A stretch of DNA of 64,000 nt from Spirochaetia bacterium (GTDB taxonomy: Bacteria > Spirochaetota > Spirochaetia > Treponematales > Breznakiellaceae), in the NCBI GenBank assembly GCA_026002045.1, contig BOAV01000001.1, positions 1 through 64,000 on the forward strand, read 5' to 3'. Shown in pieces: positions 26,449-34,266 of the stretch (the first letter of the stretch is position 1; the number at the start of each line of letters is the position of its first letter). Made by a program: the position numbers and the translations under genes. A model generated the notes under the pieces. That model had not been told where the DNA came from. It saw nothing but the letters and a program-made list of their open reading frames with translations, and searched no databases.

Positions 26449-26886
26449 ATGCCGATAGTAAAAACCTCATCCCCGGAAGAAACCTTAGGGTTGGGGGAAC
26501 GGCTTGCCCCTTACCTGCGTCCGGGCAGCGTCGTTGCCCTGCGGGGAGGCTTGGGGGCAGGCAAGACCTGTCTCGTCAAGGGAATAGCCCGGGGGCTTGG
26601 AATAACAGACGAAGTAACCAGCCCTACCTATACCATCGTTTCCGAATATGCGGGGGGCATTCCCCTTTATCATATTGACGCCTACCGTCTTACGGGGGAT
26701 GATGATTTTGCCGGTCTGGGGGGTGAAGAAATTCTCTACGGCAGCGGGATTTCAGTCATTGAATGGAGCGAACGCCTCCCCCGCTCCCTGCCGCCTGAGG
26801 CTATTACCATTGATATTGAAATATGCGGCGGGGAAAATCGTACTATCCGCATCACCGGAGTGGATGCCGGGACGGAGCTTGCATAA
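26449..26886 (+). CDS. tsaE: tRNA threonylcarbamoyladenosine biosynthesis ATPase TsaE
   Basis: 145 residues from ATG 26449, directly after the PilZ stop; an earlier in-frame ATG lies inside the PilZ gene. Walker A is GGLGAGKTCLVKG. The TSPTYTIVSEY and LYHIDAYRL segments and a Walker-B-like VIEWSERL are diagnostic. It acts with TsaB and TsaD in the t6A37 modification of ANN-decoding tRNAs. Its stop overlaps the tsaB start (TAATG), so the pair is translationally coupled. Confidence 0.95.
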   Translation: MPIVKTSSPEETLGLGERLAPYLRPGSVVALRGGLGAGKTCLVKGIARGLGITDEVTSPTYTIVSEYAGGIPLYHIDAYRLTGDDDFAGLGGEEILYGSGISVIEWSERLPRSLPPEAITIDIEICGGENRTIRITGVDAGTELA

Positions 26887-27575
26887 TGAACATCCTCGCC
26901 ATTGATACGGCCGCCAATGTTTTGTCCGTGGCCCTGTCTGTAAGCCGGGCCGACAGTAATCCTGAGCAGCGCTGGTATTTTGAAGCCGATGCGGGGCTGC
27001 GGCATTCGGAAATTCTTATGGACATGGCGGACATGCTCATGAAACAGGGAGGGCTTCAGCCTGCGGAGCTTGACCTTGTGGCCTGTATGAAGGGCCCCGG
27101 TTCCTTTACGGGTCTCAGGATAGGCTTTTCCGCAGCCAAGGCCCTGGCCCTGGCCCTGGAAATTCCCTTCATCCCCATCCCTACCCTGGACTGCATGGCC
27201 GCAAGCTATTCCGCATGGCCGGGCATCGTGGTCCCCGTAATCAATGCAAAAAAACAGCGTTTCTTTACCGCCCTGTACCGGGGGGGAGTGAAAATTACAG
27301 ATGACAGGGACGCCGATGCTGCGGCCATAGCGGCCCTCCTCTCCAAAGCGCTTGCTTCTTCCGTACTTATCACCGGCCCTGATGCGCCGCTCCTTAAGGA
27401 CGAACTGGTTAAGCTTATCCCGGTGGGGATCCATATCGACCCGGCATGCCGGAAAGGCCGGGCCATGGAATTGCTGGAGCTTGCAAAAAAAAACATTGGG
27501 ACGGATACCGGGGAGAATAATTTTTTTGCCGGACCGGAATATTTACGGAAAAGCGACGCGGAACTTAATAATTAA
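26886..27575 (+). CDS. tsaB: t6A biosynthesis protein TsaB
   Basis: 229 residues from ATG 26886, overlapping the tsaE stop by one base. The ASKHA-fold start MNILAIDTAANVLSVAL, the RHSE segment (LRHSEILMDMADMLM) and the CMKGPGSFTGLRIGFSAAKALA motif define TsaB. It is a scaffold for TsaD in N6-threonylcarbamoyladenosine synthesis. tsaD itself is not in this window. Confidence 0.95.
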   Translation: MNILAIDTAANVLSVALSVSRADSNPEQRWYFEADAGLRHSEILMDMADMLMKQGGLQPAELDLVACMKGPGSFTGLRIGFSAAKALALALEIPFIPIPTLDCMAASYSAWPGIVVPVINAKKQRFFTALYRGGVKITDDRDADAAAIAALLSKALASSVLITGPDAPLLKDELVKLIPVGIHIDPACRKGRAMELLELAKKNIGTDTGENNFFAGPEYLRKSDAELNN

Positions 27576-27602
27576 TCTAACGTAGTTTTTAAGGAGGAAT
27601 AT

Positions 27603-30080
27603 ATGAAACAGCGCATCAAATTGGATCAGGGATGGCAGCTCTCTGCCCCCAAAAAACAGGGTTGGCTGGATATAGAGGCCATGCCCATGGGGGTTCACGA
27701 AATCCTCCACAGCAAGAAACTTATCACCGATGATTTTCTTATCGGTGAAGGGGAAAGCCTCAAGTGGGCGGCCGAACAGGACTGGACCTATCGCTGCACC
27801 TTTAAGACTCCGGAAGCGGGTGTTCAAACGCCGGGGGCCGCGAAGCCGGCCTTCCTGTATTTTGAACAGCTGGACACCATTGTCACCGTGGTCCTTAACG
27901 GCAAGGAAATCGGCCGGGGAGAGGATATGTACATTTCCCTCCGCCTTGAGGTAACAGGAAAACTAAAAACAGAAAATCTGCTGGAACTCCATTTTCAATC
28001 TCCCTACACTTACATGAAGGAAAACCCCCTGCCCCCCGAATGGGAAGGCAAAATGACCCCCTGGAAGGTGCTGCGGAAACCCATAACGGATTTTTCAAAT
28101 TATCTGGGCGCCCAGCCCTACCTCACCCTTATGGGGGTATTCGGAAATGTTTATCTGGAACTGACCGACGGCTGCGAATTAACAGCGGTTGACACAGAAA
28201 CACTGTTGAGTAACGGGTACCACATCGGCGCGCTGGCCCTGAAGGTGGAGGTGAGCGCGGCGGAGGATGTCTGCGCCCGGATCAGCATTTTCGATCCCAA
28301 AGGGAAAAAGGCCGGTTCCGCGGAATTGAGTTTTCCAAAAGGAAAGAAGGAAACCGAAGGCAGCATAGGGATCAACAACCCCGCACTGTGGTGGCCCCGT
28401 GGATACGGTCCGCAGAATCTCTACACGGTGGAAACAAAACTGATCCGCCGGGACAGCGGCGAAGAACTGGACAGCTCTACCCGGAAGCTGGGCTTTCGGG
28501 AATTAAAAATCGATATCAACTTTGATCTCCGGGTGAACGGCCGGAAGGTCCGCATGTGGGGTTCCAATCTGGCGCCCATTGACGGCAAATCCCACCGGTG
28601 GAACGGAGAGCGGGCAAAGACCATCCTGGACCTTTTTGAAATGGCCAACATGAACACCCTGCGGATATGGGGCGAAGGGGAACCCTACGCCGATGAACTC
28701 TACGAAGAGTGCGACCGGCGGGGCATCCTGGTGTGGCAGGAATTCTTCGGTTCCTACGGCATGCTTCCCGACACCCCCGCGTATCTTTCCCTCTGCAGAC
28801 AGGAAGCGGAGTACCAGATCCGGCGGCTCAAACACCACCCCTGTATTTTTATGTGGTGCGGCGGCAACGAAGTGGTTATGGGCGGCGAATACGATCACCC
28901 CGGCGAAAAAGTTATCGGCCTGGAACTCTACACCAGGATGTTTCCCGAAATCTGCGCCCGCCTGGACCCGGGCCGTTTCTTCCATATCACCTCCCCCTAC
29001 GGCGGGGCCTTTGCCAACGACCCTCGTACCGGCGACAGCCATGGGTACGAGATGTGGTGGTATGTGCCGGGCATGGAATATCCCGTGGCCTTTACCGAAC
29101 ACATGCGGGTTTCCGGCCCGGCCCTGAAAAGCGTTAAGCGCTGGATTCCCGAAGACAAACTCTGGGACAGGGATTTTGTGGACGCCACCTACCCCTCCAA
29201 ACGGCAAAAGGATCTGATGCCCGCGGCCTGGTTCCACCGGGTGGGAAATTCCCTGGACACCAAGTCGGGCCCGGTCCACGAATTCCGGGACGCCGATACC
29301 CCCTACGAATTGGCCTACAAGTACGCCGCGGCCCACGCAAAATCCTTTAAAAACGGGATCAAGCGCAGCCGCATGGGGCGGCCTTCCTGGTCCGGCAAAA
29401 ACCGGATCTCCAACGCCCACCTGATCTGGAAGTTTGCCGACACCTGGCCCCTGATCTACAGCGGCATTGTGGATTACTACCTGGAACCCTTTATCCCCTA
29501 CTACGAGGCAAAACGCAGTTACGAGCCGGTGATCTGCTGTTTCGACATCCGGGATTCCATTACCCTCTGGCTCGTGAATGACAGTATTACCGACAGTTCC
29601 GGCACGCTGGAATACGGCCTCTTTACCCCCCGGACCAATCAGTTTCCGGAACTGCGCAAAATTAACGCCGCAATCGCCGCAGGACAATCTGCGGAAATTA
29701 TTACCCTTGATGACTTCGGCCAGTTCCGTTCGGAAAACATCCTCTACGCCCGTTATACGGACAAAAAACGCGGCATTGATTATATCAACCTTGATTATGT
29801 GGATGTTGAACGGCGGCTTATCTTCCCGGAGGCAAAACTCAGTATTACTGTGCAGGGGGATGTGCTCACGGTTACTACCGATCAATTTGCCCGCTGTGTG
29901 GAACTTTCAGGCAATGACAATGGTGATGAATTCGGTTTTTACTTTGAGGATAACTACTTTGATCTGCTGCCGGGGATAGCGAAAAAGATCCGTATTAACG
30001 GCCGACATAAAGCGGGGACGATCAGCGCCAAGGCCCATTTTTCGCCTCATGCTGTCACGGCGCGTTATACCATAAAGTAA
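27603..30080 (+). CDS. Glycoside hydrolase family 2 beta-mannosidase-like enzyme
   Basis: 825 residues. N-terminal jelly-roll sugar-binding domain (about 1-190), immunoglobulin-like domain (about 200-295), TIM barrel (about 300-600) and C-terminal beta domains. The acid/base is Glu423 in FMWCGGNEVV; the predicted nucleophile is Glu499 in AFTEHMRVSG. The WGEGEPYADELYEECDRRGILVWQEF run is typical of beta-mannosidases (ManB/CsxA-type GH2). There is no signal peptide, so it is cytoplasmic. AAGGAGG lies 5-7 nt before ATG. A strong two-way terminator follows. It is a paralogue of the minus-strand GH2 at 34267-36765. Confidence 0.9.
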   Translation: MKQRIKLDQGWQLSAPKKQGWLDIEAMPMGVHEILHSKKLITDDFLIGEGESLKWAAEQDWTYRCTFKTPEAGVQTPGAAKPAFLYFEQLDTIVTVVLNGKEIGRGEDMYISLRLEVTGKLKTENLLELHFQSPYTYMKENPLPPEWEGKMTPWKVLRKPITDFSNYLGAQPYLTLMGVFGNVYLELTDGCELTAVDTETLLSNGYHIGALALKVEVSAAEDVCARISIFDPKGKKAGSAELSFPKGKKETEGSIGINNPALWWPRGYGPQNLYTVETKLIRRDSGEELDSSTRKLGFRELKIDINFDLRVNGRKVRMWGSNLAPIDGKSHRWNGERAKTILDLFEMANMNTLRIWGEGEPYADELYEECDRRGILVWQEFFGSYGMLPDTPAYLSLCRQEAEYQIRRLKHHPCIFMWCGGNEVVMGGEYDHPGEKVIGLELYTRMFPEICARLDPGRFFHITSPYGGAFANDPRTGDSHGYEMWWYVPGMEYPVAFTEHMRVSGPALKSVKRWIPEDKLWDRDFVDATYPSKRQKDLMPAAWFHRVGNSLDTKSGPVHEFRDADTPYELAYKYAAAHAKSFKNGIKRSRMGRPSWSGKNRISNAHLIWKFADTWPLIYSGIVDYYLEPFIPYYEAKRSYEPVICCFDIRDSITLWLVNDSITDSSGTLEYGLFTPRTNQFPELRKINAAIAAGQSAEIITLDDFGQFRSENILYARYTDKKRGIDYINLDYVDVERRLIFPEAKLSITVQGDVLTVTTDQFARCVELSGNDNGDEFGFYFEDNYFDLLPGIAKKIRINGRHKAGTISAKAHFSPHAVTARYTIK

Positions 30081-30097
30081 GGGATGGAGACGGAAGT

Positions 30098-30131
30098 AAA
30101 AAAGGCCGGCCTTTGCACGCCGGCCTTTTTT
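30098..30131. terminator. Bidirectional rho-independent terminator
   Basis: Arms AAAAAAGGCCGGC (30098-30110) and GCCGGCCTTTTTT (30119-30131) pair over 13 bp with an 8-nt loop. It gives a T-run on either strand, ending the GH2 gene on plus and the aldo/keto reductase operon on minus. Confidence 0.9.
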
Positions 30132-30137
30132 AGTTTC

Positions 30138-31061
30138 CTACCAGTCGAGTTTCATATCCACCGGGCCGGGAATAACGCCTACAAAGTTAAGGCGCCGTTT
30201 TGCCTCGGCATAGACTTCGGGGGACAGGGGGCCTTTTTCGGCAGCCTTGATGTTATCTTCAAGATGGGCAAGCTGTTTGGTTCCCACCATAACATTGGCA
30301 AGGCCGGGATGGGTCATGGCATAACGGATAAAGAACTGATCCTTGGTTTCCCCCGGTTCAAACAATTCCGCAATGCGGGAAACGTTAAACCGTTCATCGT
30401 ACACGGGGGTGTACTGTTTCAGCGCTCCCCGGGCCACGATGCCCGTACCGTAAGCGTCATATGCCTTCTGGATCACATCTTCGCTTAAGCGGGTCATGCA
30501 GCCGTATACCAATTGGATCACTTCAAATTCCGGCCATGCGGCAAAACGCAGGATGGAATTATATCCATAAGTTGCGGGGAAGCCGTAAAACTCCGGCCCC
30601 TTATTGCAAATTGTGGCGCCGATATGCAGGATCTTTCCGGCCTTCTTGATTTCCCGCAGGGTTTCCCACACTTCCCCGGCGGGCCCGCCGGGAAGGTATT
30701 CGGGAATGACCCCGTGGATCTGCATGATATCAATATGATCGGTTTTCATCAGCCTTAAACTTTCGTCCACATTATCCAGTACCGTTTGACGGTCAAAGGT
30801 ATACATGGGGCCGATGCCGGTCATATTGTCGCAGCATTTTGTAGCCAGTACATATTCATCGCGCCGTTTTGCAATGGTGCTGCCGATGTAAATTTCCGCC
30901 TTGGGATATTCCGGGGAGGTATCAATGTAATTGATACCCCGGTCCAACACGCCGTTTAATACCTTGCCGGCGGTCTTTTCATCCACCAGGCGGATTTCCA
31001 TGGTACCGAATCCCAGGGGAGTGATCTTAAGCCCTGTTTTTCCAAATGCTCGTTTCTGCAT
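30138..31061 (-). CDS. Aldo/keto reductase
   Basis: 307 residues. The N-terminus MQKRAFGKTGLKITPLGFGTMEIR and the INYIDTSPEYPKAE motif (catalytic Asp and Tyr of the (beta/alpha)8 AKR fold) are clear, with catalytic Lys in the DEYVLATKC strand. It probably reduces a sugar aldehyde or ketone with NADPH. Unlike classic AKRs, the catalytic His after strand 4 reads IMQIHGV, which keeps the His. It is the last gene of the GH2-MalF-MalG-SBP-AKR operon, 12 bp after the binding-protein gene. Confidence 0.88.
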   Translation of the reverse strand: MQKRAFGKTGLKITPLGFGTMEIRLVDEKTAGKVLNGVLDRGINYIDTSPEYPKAEIYIGSTIAKRRDEYVLATKCCDNMTGIGPMYTFDRQTVLDNVDESLRLMKTDHIDIMQIHGVIPEYLPGGPAGEVWETLREIKKAGKILHIGATICNKGPEFYGFPATYGYNSILRFAAWPEFEVIQLVYGCMTRLSEDVIQKAYDAYGTGIVARGALKQYTPVYDERFNVSRIAELFEPGETKDQFFIRYAMTHPGLANVMVGTKQLAHLEDNIKAAEKGPLSPEVYAEAKRRLNFVGVIPGPVDMKLDW

Positions 31062-31073
31062 TTCACGTTCCCC

Positions 31074-32414
31074 TTATTTCTTGTTCCGGGAAATGATGGA
31101 TTCAATCTGGGGTATGGTATTCTTAAAGACCTGGTCGGCGCTGATTTCCCCCATGGCCGCCTTGTCCGCTTCCGCCCAATACAGGTTGAGTATTTCGGCG
31201 GTATAGGTAGGTACGTTCAGCCAGATATTCGGGTGTAGATCGGACCAGCTGAGGATCTTCTTAAGCTGGGCAACGTCAAACAGGGAGGGATTCCCCGAGG
31301 TCATATTGTCCACCATTTGATCCATGGAGAACTTGGGGTTCTTTTCCGCGGTAAAGGTAACGTTCTTCATGGGGATACCTTCGGTGGTAAAGTAACGGAG
31401 ATACTTGTAGGTTTCTTTGGCATTGACCGTGGAAGCTCCGATGCTGTAGAAACGGTTATCCGCATAGGTGTAACCGGGGCGGCCGTTGTTCCTGGCTACG
31501 GGCACCGTGGCAAAGGTGGTTACAAAGTCATGGGGGAAATCCTTGGTCTGGGAAATCTGGGGAATGATGTTGGTCAGCATAAGGAGCATGCTGGCCCTGC
31601 CGCCCAGGAATACGGAACGGTAATCCAACTGCATGGCGATAATTTCAGAAAGGGGCAGCTGGGTTTTATCAACCTGTTCCAGGGTATAGCGCAGTTCCAT
31701 GGAGCTGCGGAATGCGGGGTTGTTGAGGTTGTGGGTTCCGTCTTTTTGCAGGTAAGGATTATCGGTAATGAGGTTATAGGCTTCCAATACATTGTAATGA
31801 TCCCAGCTGTGGAAATAGGAACCGTAATGTTTGTTGGTTCCTTCACCCCAGGTAAGCTTTTTGGCATATTCCCGGTATTCATCCCAGGTCCAGACCAAAG
31901 GGGGAACCGGAAGGCCCGCCTTGTCGAGATCGTCTTTGTTGATCCAGACAAGCATGTACTTTACGTCGCCGGGAAGTGCATAGACTTTTCCGTCTTCCAC
32001 AGTGGCATCAATGGAATAAATATCGTTGAGTTTTACTCCTTCCTCCGCCACAAGGGGATCAAGGGCATAAAATTCGCCCTGCATTGCACGGGGAGCATAG
32101 AGGTACATGGCGTTAAAGTAAGCCACGTCCAGCTGTTCACCTGAAAGAATGGTGGTATCTACCTTGACATTATAGTCGGCGCCGGGGACCTGCACCACTT
32201 CGATGGTAACATTCGGGTTCCGCCGGGTATATTCAGCATTGATCTTGTTAAATGCGTCCTGCATTACCGACTCGTTTGAGAAAAACTTAAGGGTGACGGG
32301 CCTGCTTTCCCCGGCGCCGCCTGATGTTTCGGCCTTTTTCTGACATGAACCCAGTAAGAGCAGAGCGCCTGCGCAGACAAGGGCCGGAATACGAAAATTC
32401 TTTCCTTTACACAT
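31074..32414 (-). CDS. Sugar ABC transporter substrate-binding lipoprotein
   Basis: 446 residues from ATG 32414 (GGAGG 5 nt upstream; a TTG four codons earlier is unlikely). The signal sequence ends in lipobox LLGSC, so it is anchored as a lipoprotein. It is a family 1 extracellular solute-binding protein: VTLKFFSNESVMQDAFNKINAEYTRRNPNVTIEV at the N-terminus and GEQLDVAYFNAMYL. It delivers an oligosaccharide to the two permeases encoded upstream. It is preceded by an unusual near-palindromic hairpin in the 70-bp gap. No ATPase gene lies in the cluster, so a shared MsmK-type ATPase encoded elsewhere is expected. Confidence 0.92.
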   Translation of the reverse strand: MCKGKNFRIPALVCAGALLLLGSCQKKAETSGGAGESRPVTLKFFSNESVMQDAFNKINAEYTRRNPNVTIEVVQVPGADYNVKVDTTILSGEQLDVAYFNAMYLYAPRAMQGEFYALDPLVAEEGVKLNDIYSIDATVEDGKVYALPGDVKYMLVWINKDDLDKAGLPVPPLVWTWDEYREYAKKLTWGEGTNKHYGSYFHSWDHYNVLEAYNLITDNPYLQKDGTHNLNNPAFRSSMELRYTLEQVDKTQLPLSEIIAMQLDYRSVFLGGRASMLLMLTNIIPQISQTKDFPHDFVTTFATVPVARNNGRPGYTYADNRFYSIGASTVNAKETYKYLRYFTTEGIPMKNVTFTAEKNPKFSMDQMVDNMTSGNPSLFDVAQLKKILSWSDLHPNIWLNVPTYTAEILNLYWAEADKAAMGEISADQVFKNTIPQIESIISRNKK

Positions 32415-32444
32415 ACATTCCTCCAAAAAAATATTTATTCTTTA

Positions 32445-32466
32445 TAAAGACGCTTAAGCGCCTTTA
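32445..32466 (-). other. Intercistronic hairpin before substrate-binding gene
   Basis: A 22-bp near-perfect palindrome (TAAAGGCGCTT/AAGCGTCTTTA with one G-U pair) lies between the malG-like permease and the binding-protein gene. It may set relative transcript stability. Confidence 0.5.
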
Positions 32467-32483
32467 AGAATACAAAATAAGAA

Positions 32484-33320
32484 CTAACCCTTAACCGCCC
32501 CGATGGCGATTCCTTCAATAACATAACGCTGGAAAAAAAAGAATACGATCATCAAAGGAAGAATGGCCATTACAGCCGCGGCCATCATAAGGGCAAACTG
32601 GTTGCCGTATTCGGTGGAGCTGAATGCCCGCATCCCCAGCTGAAGGGTAAAGAGTTTTTCAGAGCTCAGGAAAATCAGGGGGTTTTGATAATCGTTCCAG
32701 GTCCAGATAAATTTCAGCATGGCCAGGGTTGAGATGGCGGGTTTTACCATGGGAATAATGATCCGGGAAAATATCTGGAAATGGTTTGCGCCGTCAATAA
32801 AGGCGGCTTCGCTCATCTCGTTGGGGACGGTGCTTATAAACTGCCTTAACAAAAATACCCCGTACACACTGAAAGAAGAGATCAAAATGATCCCCATGTG
32901 GGTATTAATCAGTTTTAATGATTTCATGATGATGAAACTGGGGATAAGGGTAACCTGTGCGGGGATCATCAGGGTGGCAAGGTAAAACAGAAATATCTTT
33001 TTGTTATGGGCAAATTTTATTTTTGCAAAACCATAGGCCGCAAAGGCGGAAATGGTAACCTGGAGCAGGGTGGTCAAGACGGCAACCTTAATCGTATTCA
33101 GATAATACATGGGGAAACTGAACCTGCTGCTCCAGGCCGTTGCATAATTTTCATAATGCAGGGGTTTGGGAATCCACTTAATGGGAAAGTCAAAGACTTC
33201 CATTTCAATTTTGAAGGAGGTTGAAATCATCCAGACAAAGGGGAGCACCATGGTAAGGGCAATGACGCCCATTATAACCGTATAAAAAATCCGCCACGCT
33301 GTTTTCCGGTTAATCCGCAT
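32484..33320 (-). CDS. Sugar ABC transporter permease, MalG type
   Basis: 278 residues with six transmembrane helices. The EAA loop, which contacts the ATPase, reads EMSEAAFIDGANHFQIFSRIIIPMVKPA. The C-terminus QRYVIEGIAIGAVKG is the conserved end of this subfamily. It pairs with the MalF-type permease 14 bp upstream to form the membrane channel. Confidence 0.95.
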   Translation of the reverse strand: MRINRKTAWRIFYTVIMGVIALTMVLPFVWMISTSFKIEMEVFDFPIKWIPKPLHYENYATAWSSRFSFPMYYLNTIKVAVLTTLLQVTISAFAAYGFAKIKFAHNKKIFLFYLATLMIPAQVTLIPSFIIMKSLKLINTHMGIILISSFSVYGVFLLRQFISTVPNEMSEAAFIDGANHFQIFSRIIIPMVKPAISTLAMLKFIWTWNDYQNPLIFLSSEKLFTLQLGMRAFSSTEYGNQFALMMAAAVMAILPLMIVFFFFQRYVIEGIAIGAVKG

Positions 33321-33334
33321 CTTTCATCACCGCC

Positions 33335-34249
33335 TTATTGGGATTTGTCGAAATGCCACTGGACAAGGGTAATTACCATGATGATGGCAAAAAGCACCCA
33401 GGACATGGCGCTGGCATAACCCATCTTGTAATACTGGAAGGCCTGAAGGTAAATTTGGTAGGCGATAACCAGCGAGGCGTCGGCGCTGGGGCTTCCTGCC
33501 TGGATGATGCTTACCTGATCAAAGACCTTGAAGGAATTGATGAGGGCCATAATGGTCAGAAAAAAAGTTGTGGGCCCTGCGCCGGGGATGGTAATATACA
33601 GAACCCTGCGGAGCCCTCCGCAGCCGTCTATGCTGGCGGCGTCGTAAAGGTCCGAACTGATCCCCGTAAAGGCCGCCATGTAGAGAACCACATTGTACCC
33701 GATGGTAAGCCAAATGGTTTCAAGGGATACCCCCACGATTGCCCATTTAGTGCTGGCAAACCAGCCCGGCGGGTTCTGTACGCCCAATGTCATAAGAAAC
33801 ATATTTACCGGTCCCCTGGTGGGGTTAAGCAAAACCTTCCACACCACGGTGATGGCCACGAGGCTTGAAATATAGGGCAGGAATACGGCTATCTTGATGA
33901 AATTTTTTCCGTAAACATAATCGTGGATCAGCACCGCGATAATCAAACCCAAAATGATGGAAATGGGGACCGTCAGTATTGTGTAGCGCAGGGTGTTATA
34001 CATGGCGATCTTAAATTTGACATCCCCCGGCATGATCCTGAAATTTTCAAGGCCGACAAACTTGATTCCCTTGAAGCCTGAAATCATGGACCATTCATGA
34101 AAACTCAAATAAAGGGAAAAAAGCATGGGCAGGACTATGAAACCCACAAAGCCGATGAGGCTGGGGAGAAGAAAAGCCAGTCCTGCAAGGTTTTCCCTGT
34201 TTTGTCTTTCCCGCAGTGTTACTGTGTGAAGGGCCGCTGCTTTTACCAA
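33335..34249 (-). CDS. Sugar ABC transporter permease, MalF type
   Basis: 304 residues with six helices. The EAA loop is DLYDAASIDGCGGLRRVLYITIPGAGPT. The start is TTG with GAGGT 8 nt upstream, lying 17 bp after the GH2 stop. The N-terminal cytosolic part (LRERQNRENLAGLAFLLPSLIGF) is typical. Together with the MalG-type partner and the lipoprotein it imports the substrate processed by the neighbouring GH2 enzyme. Confidence 0.95.
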   Translation of the reverse strand: MVKAAALHTVTLRERQNRENLAGLAFLLPSLIGFVGFIVLPMLFSLYLSFHEWSMISGFKGIKFVGLENFRIMPGDVKFKIAMYNTLRYTILTVPISIILGLIIAVLIHDYVYGKNFIKIAVFLPYISSLVAITVVWKVLLNPTRGPVNMFLMTLGVQNPPGWFASTKWAIVGVSLETIWLTIGYNVVLYMAAFTGISSDLYDAASIDGCGGLRRVLYITIPGAGPTTFFLTIMALINSFKVFDQVSIIQAGSPSADASLVIAYQIYLQAFQYYKMGYASAMSWVLFAIIMVITLVQWHFDKSQ

Positions 34250-34266
34250 AATCTGTTACCTCACCG

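Noticed and set aside
28503..29885. 460-codon open frame opposite the GH2 gene
   Set aside because: It is antisense to an enzyme with intact motifs and has composition of a frame shadow (His/Gly/Pro/Val rich); no family motif.
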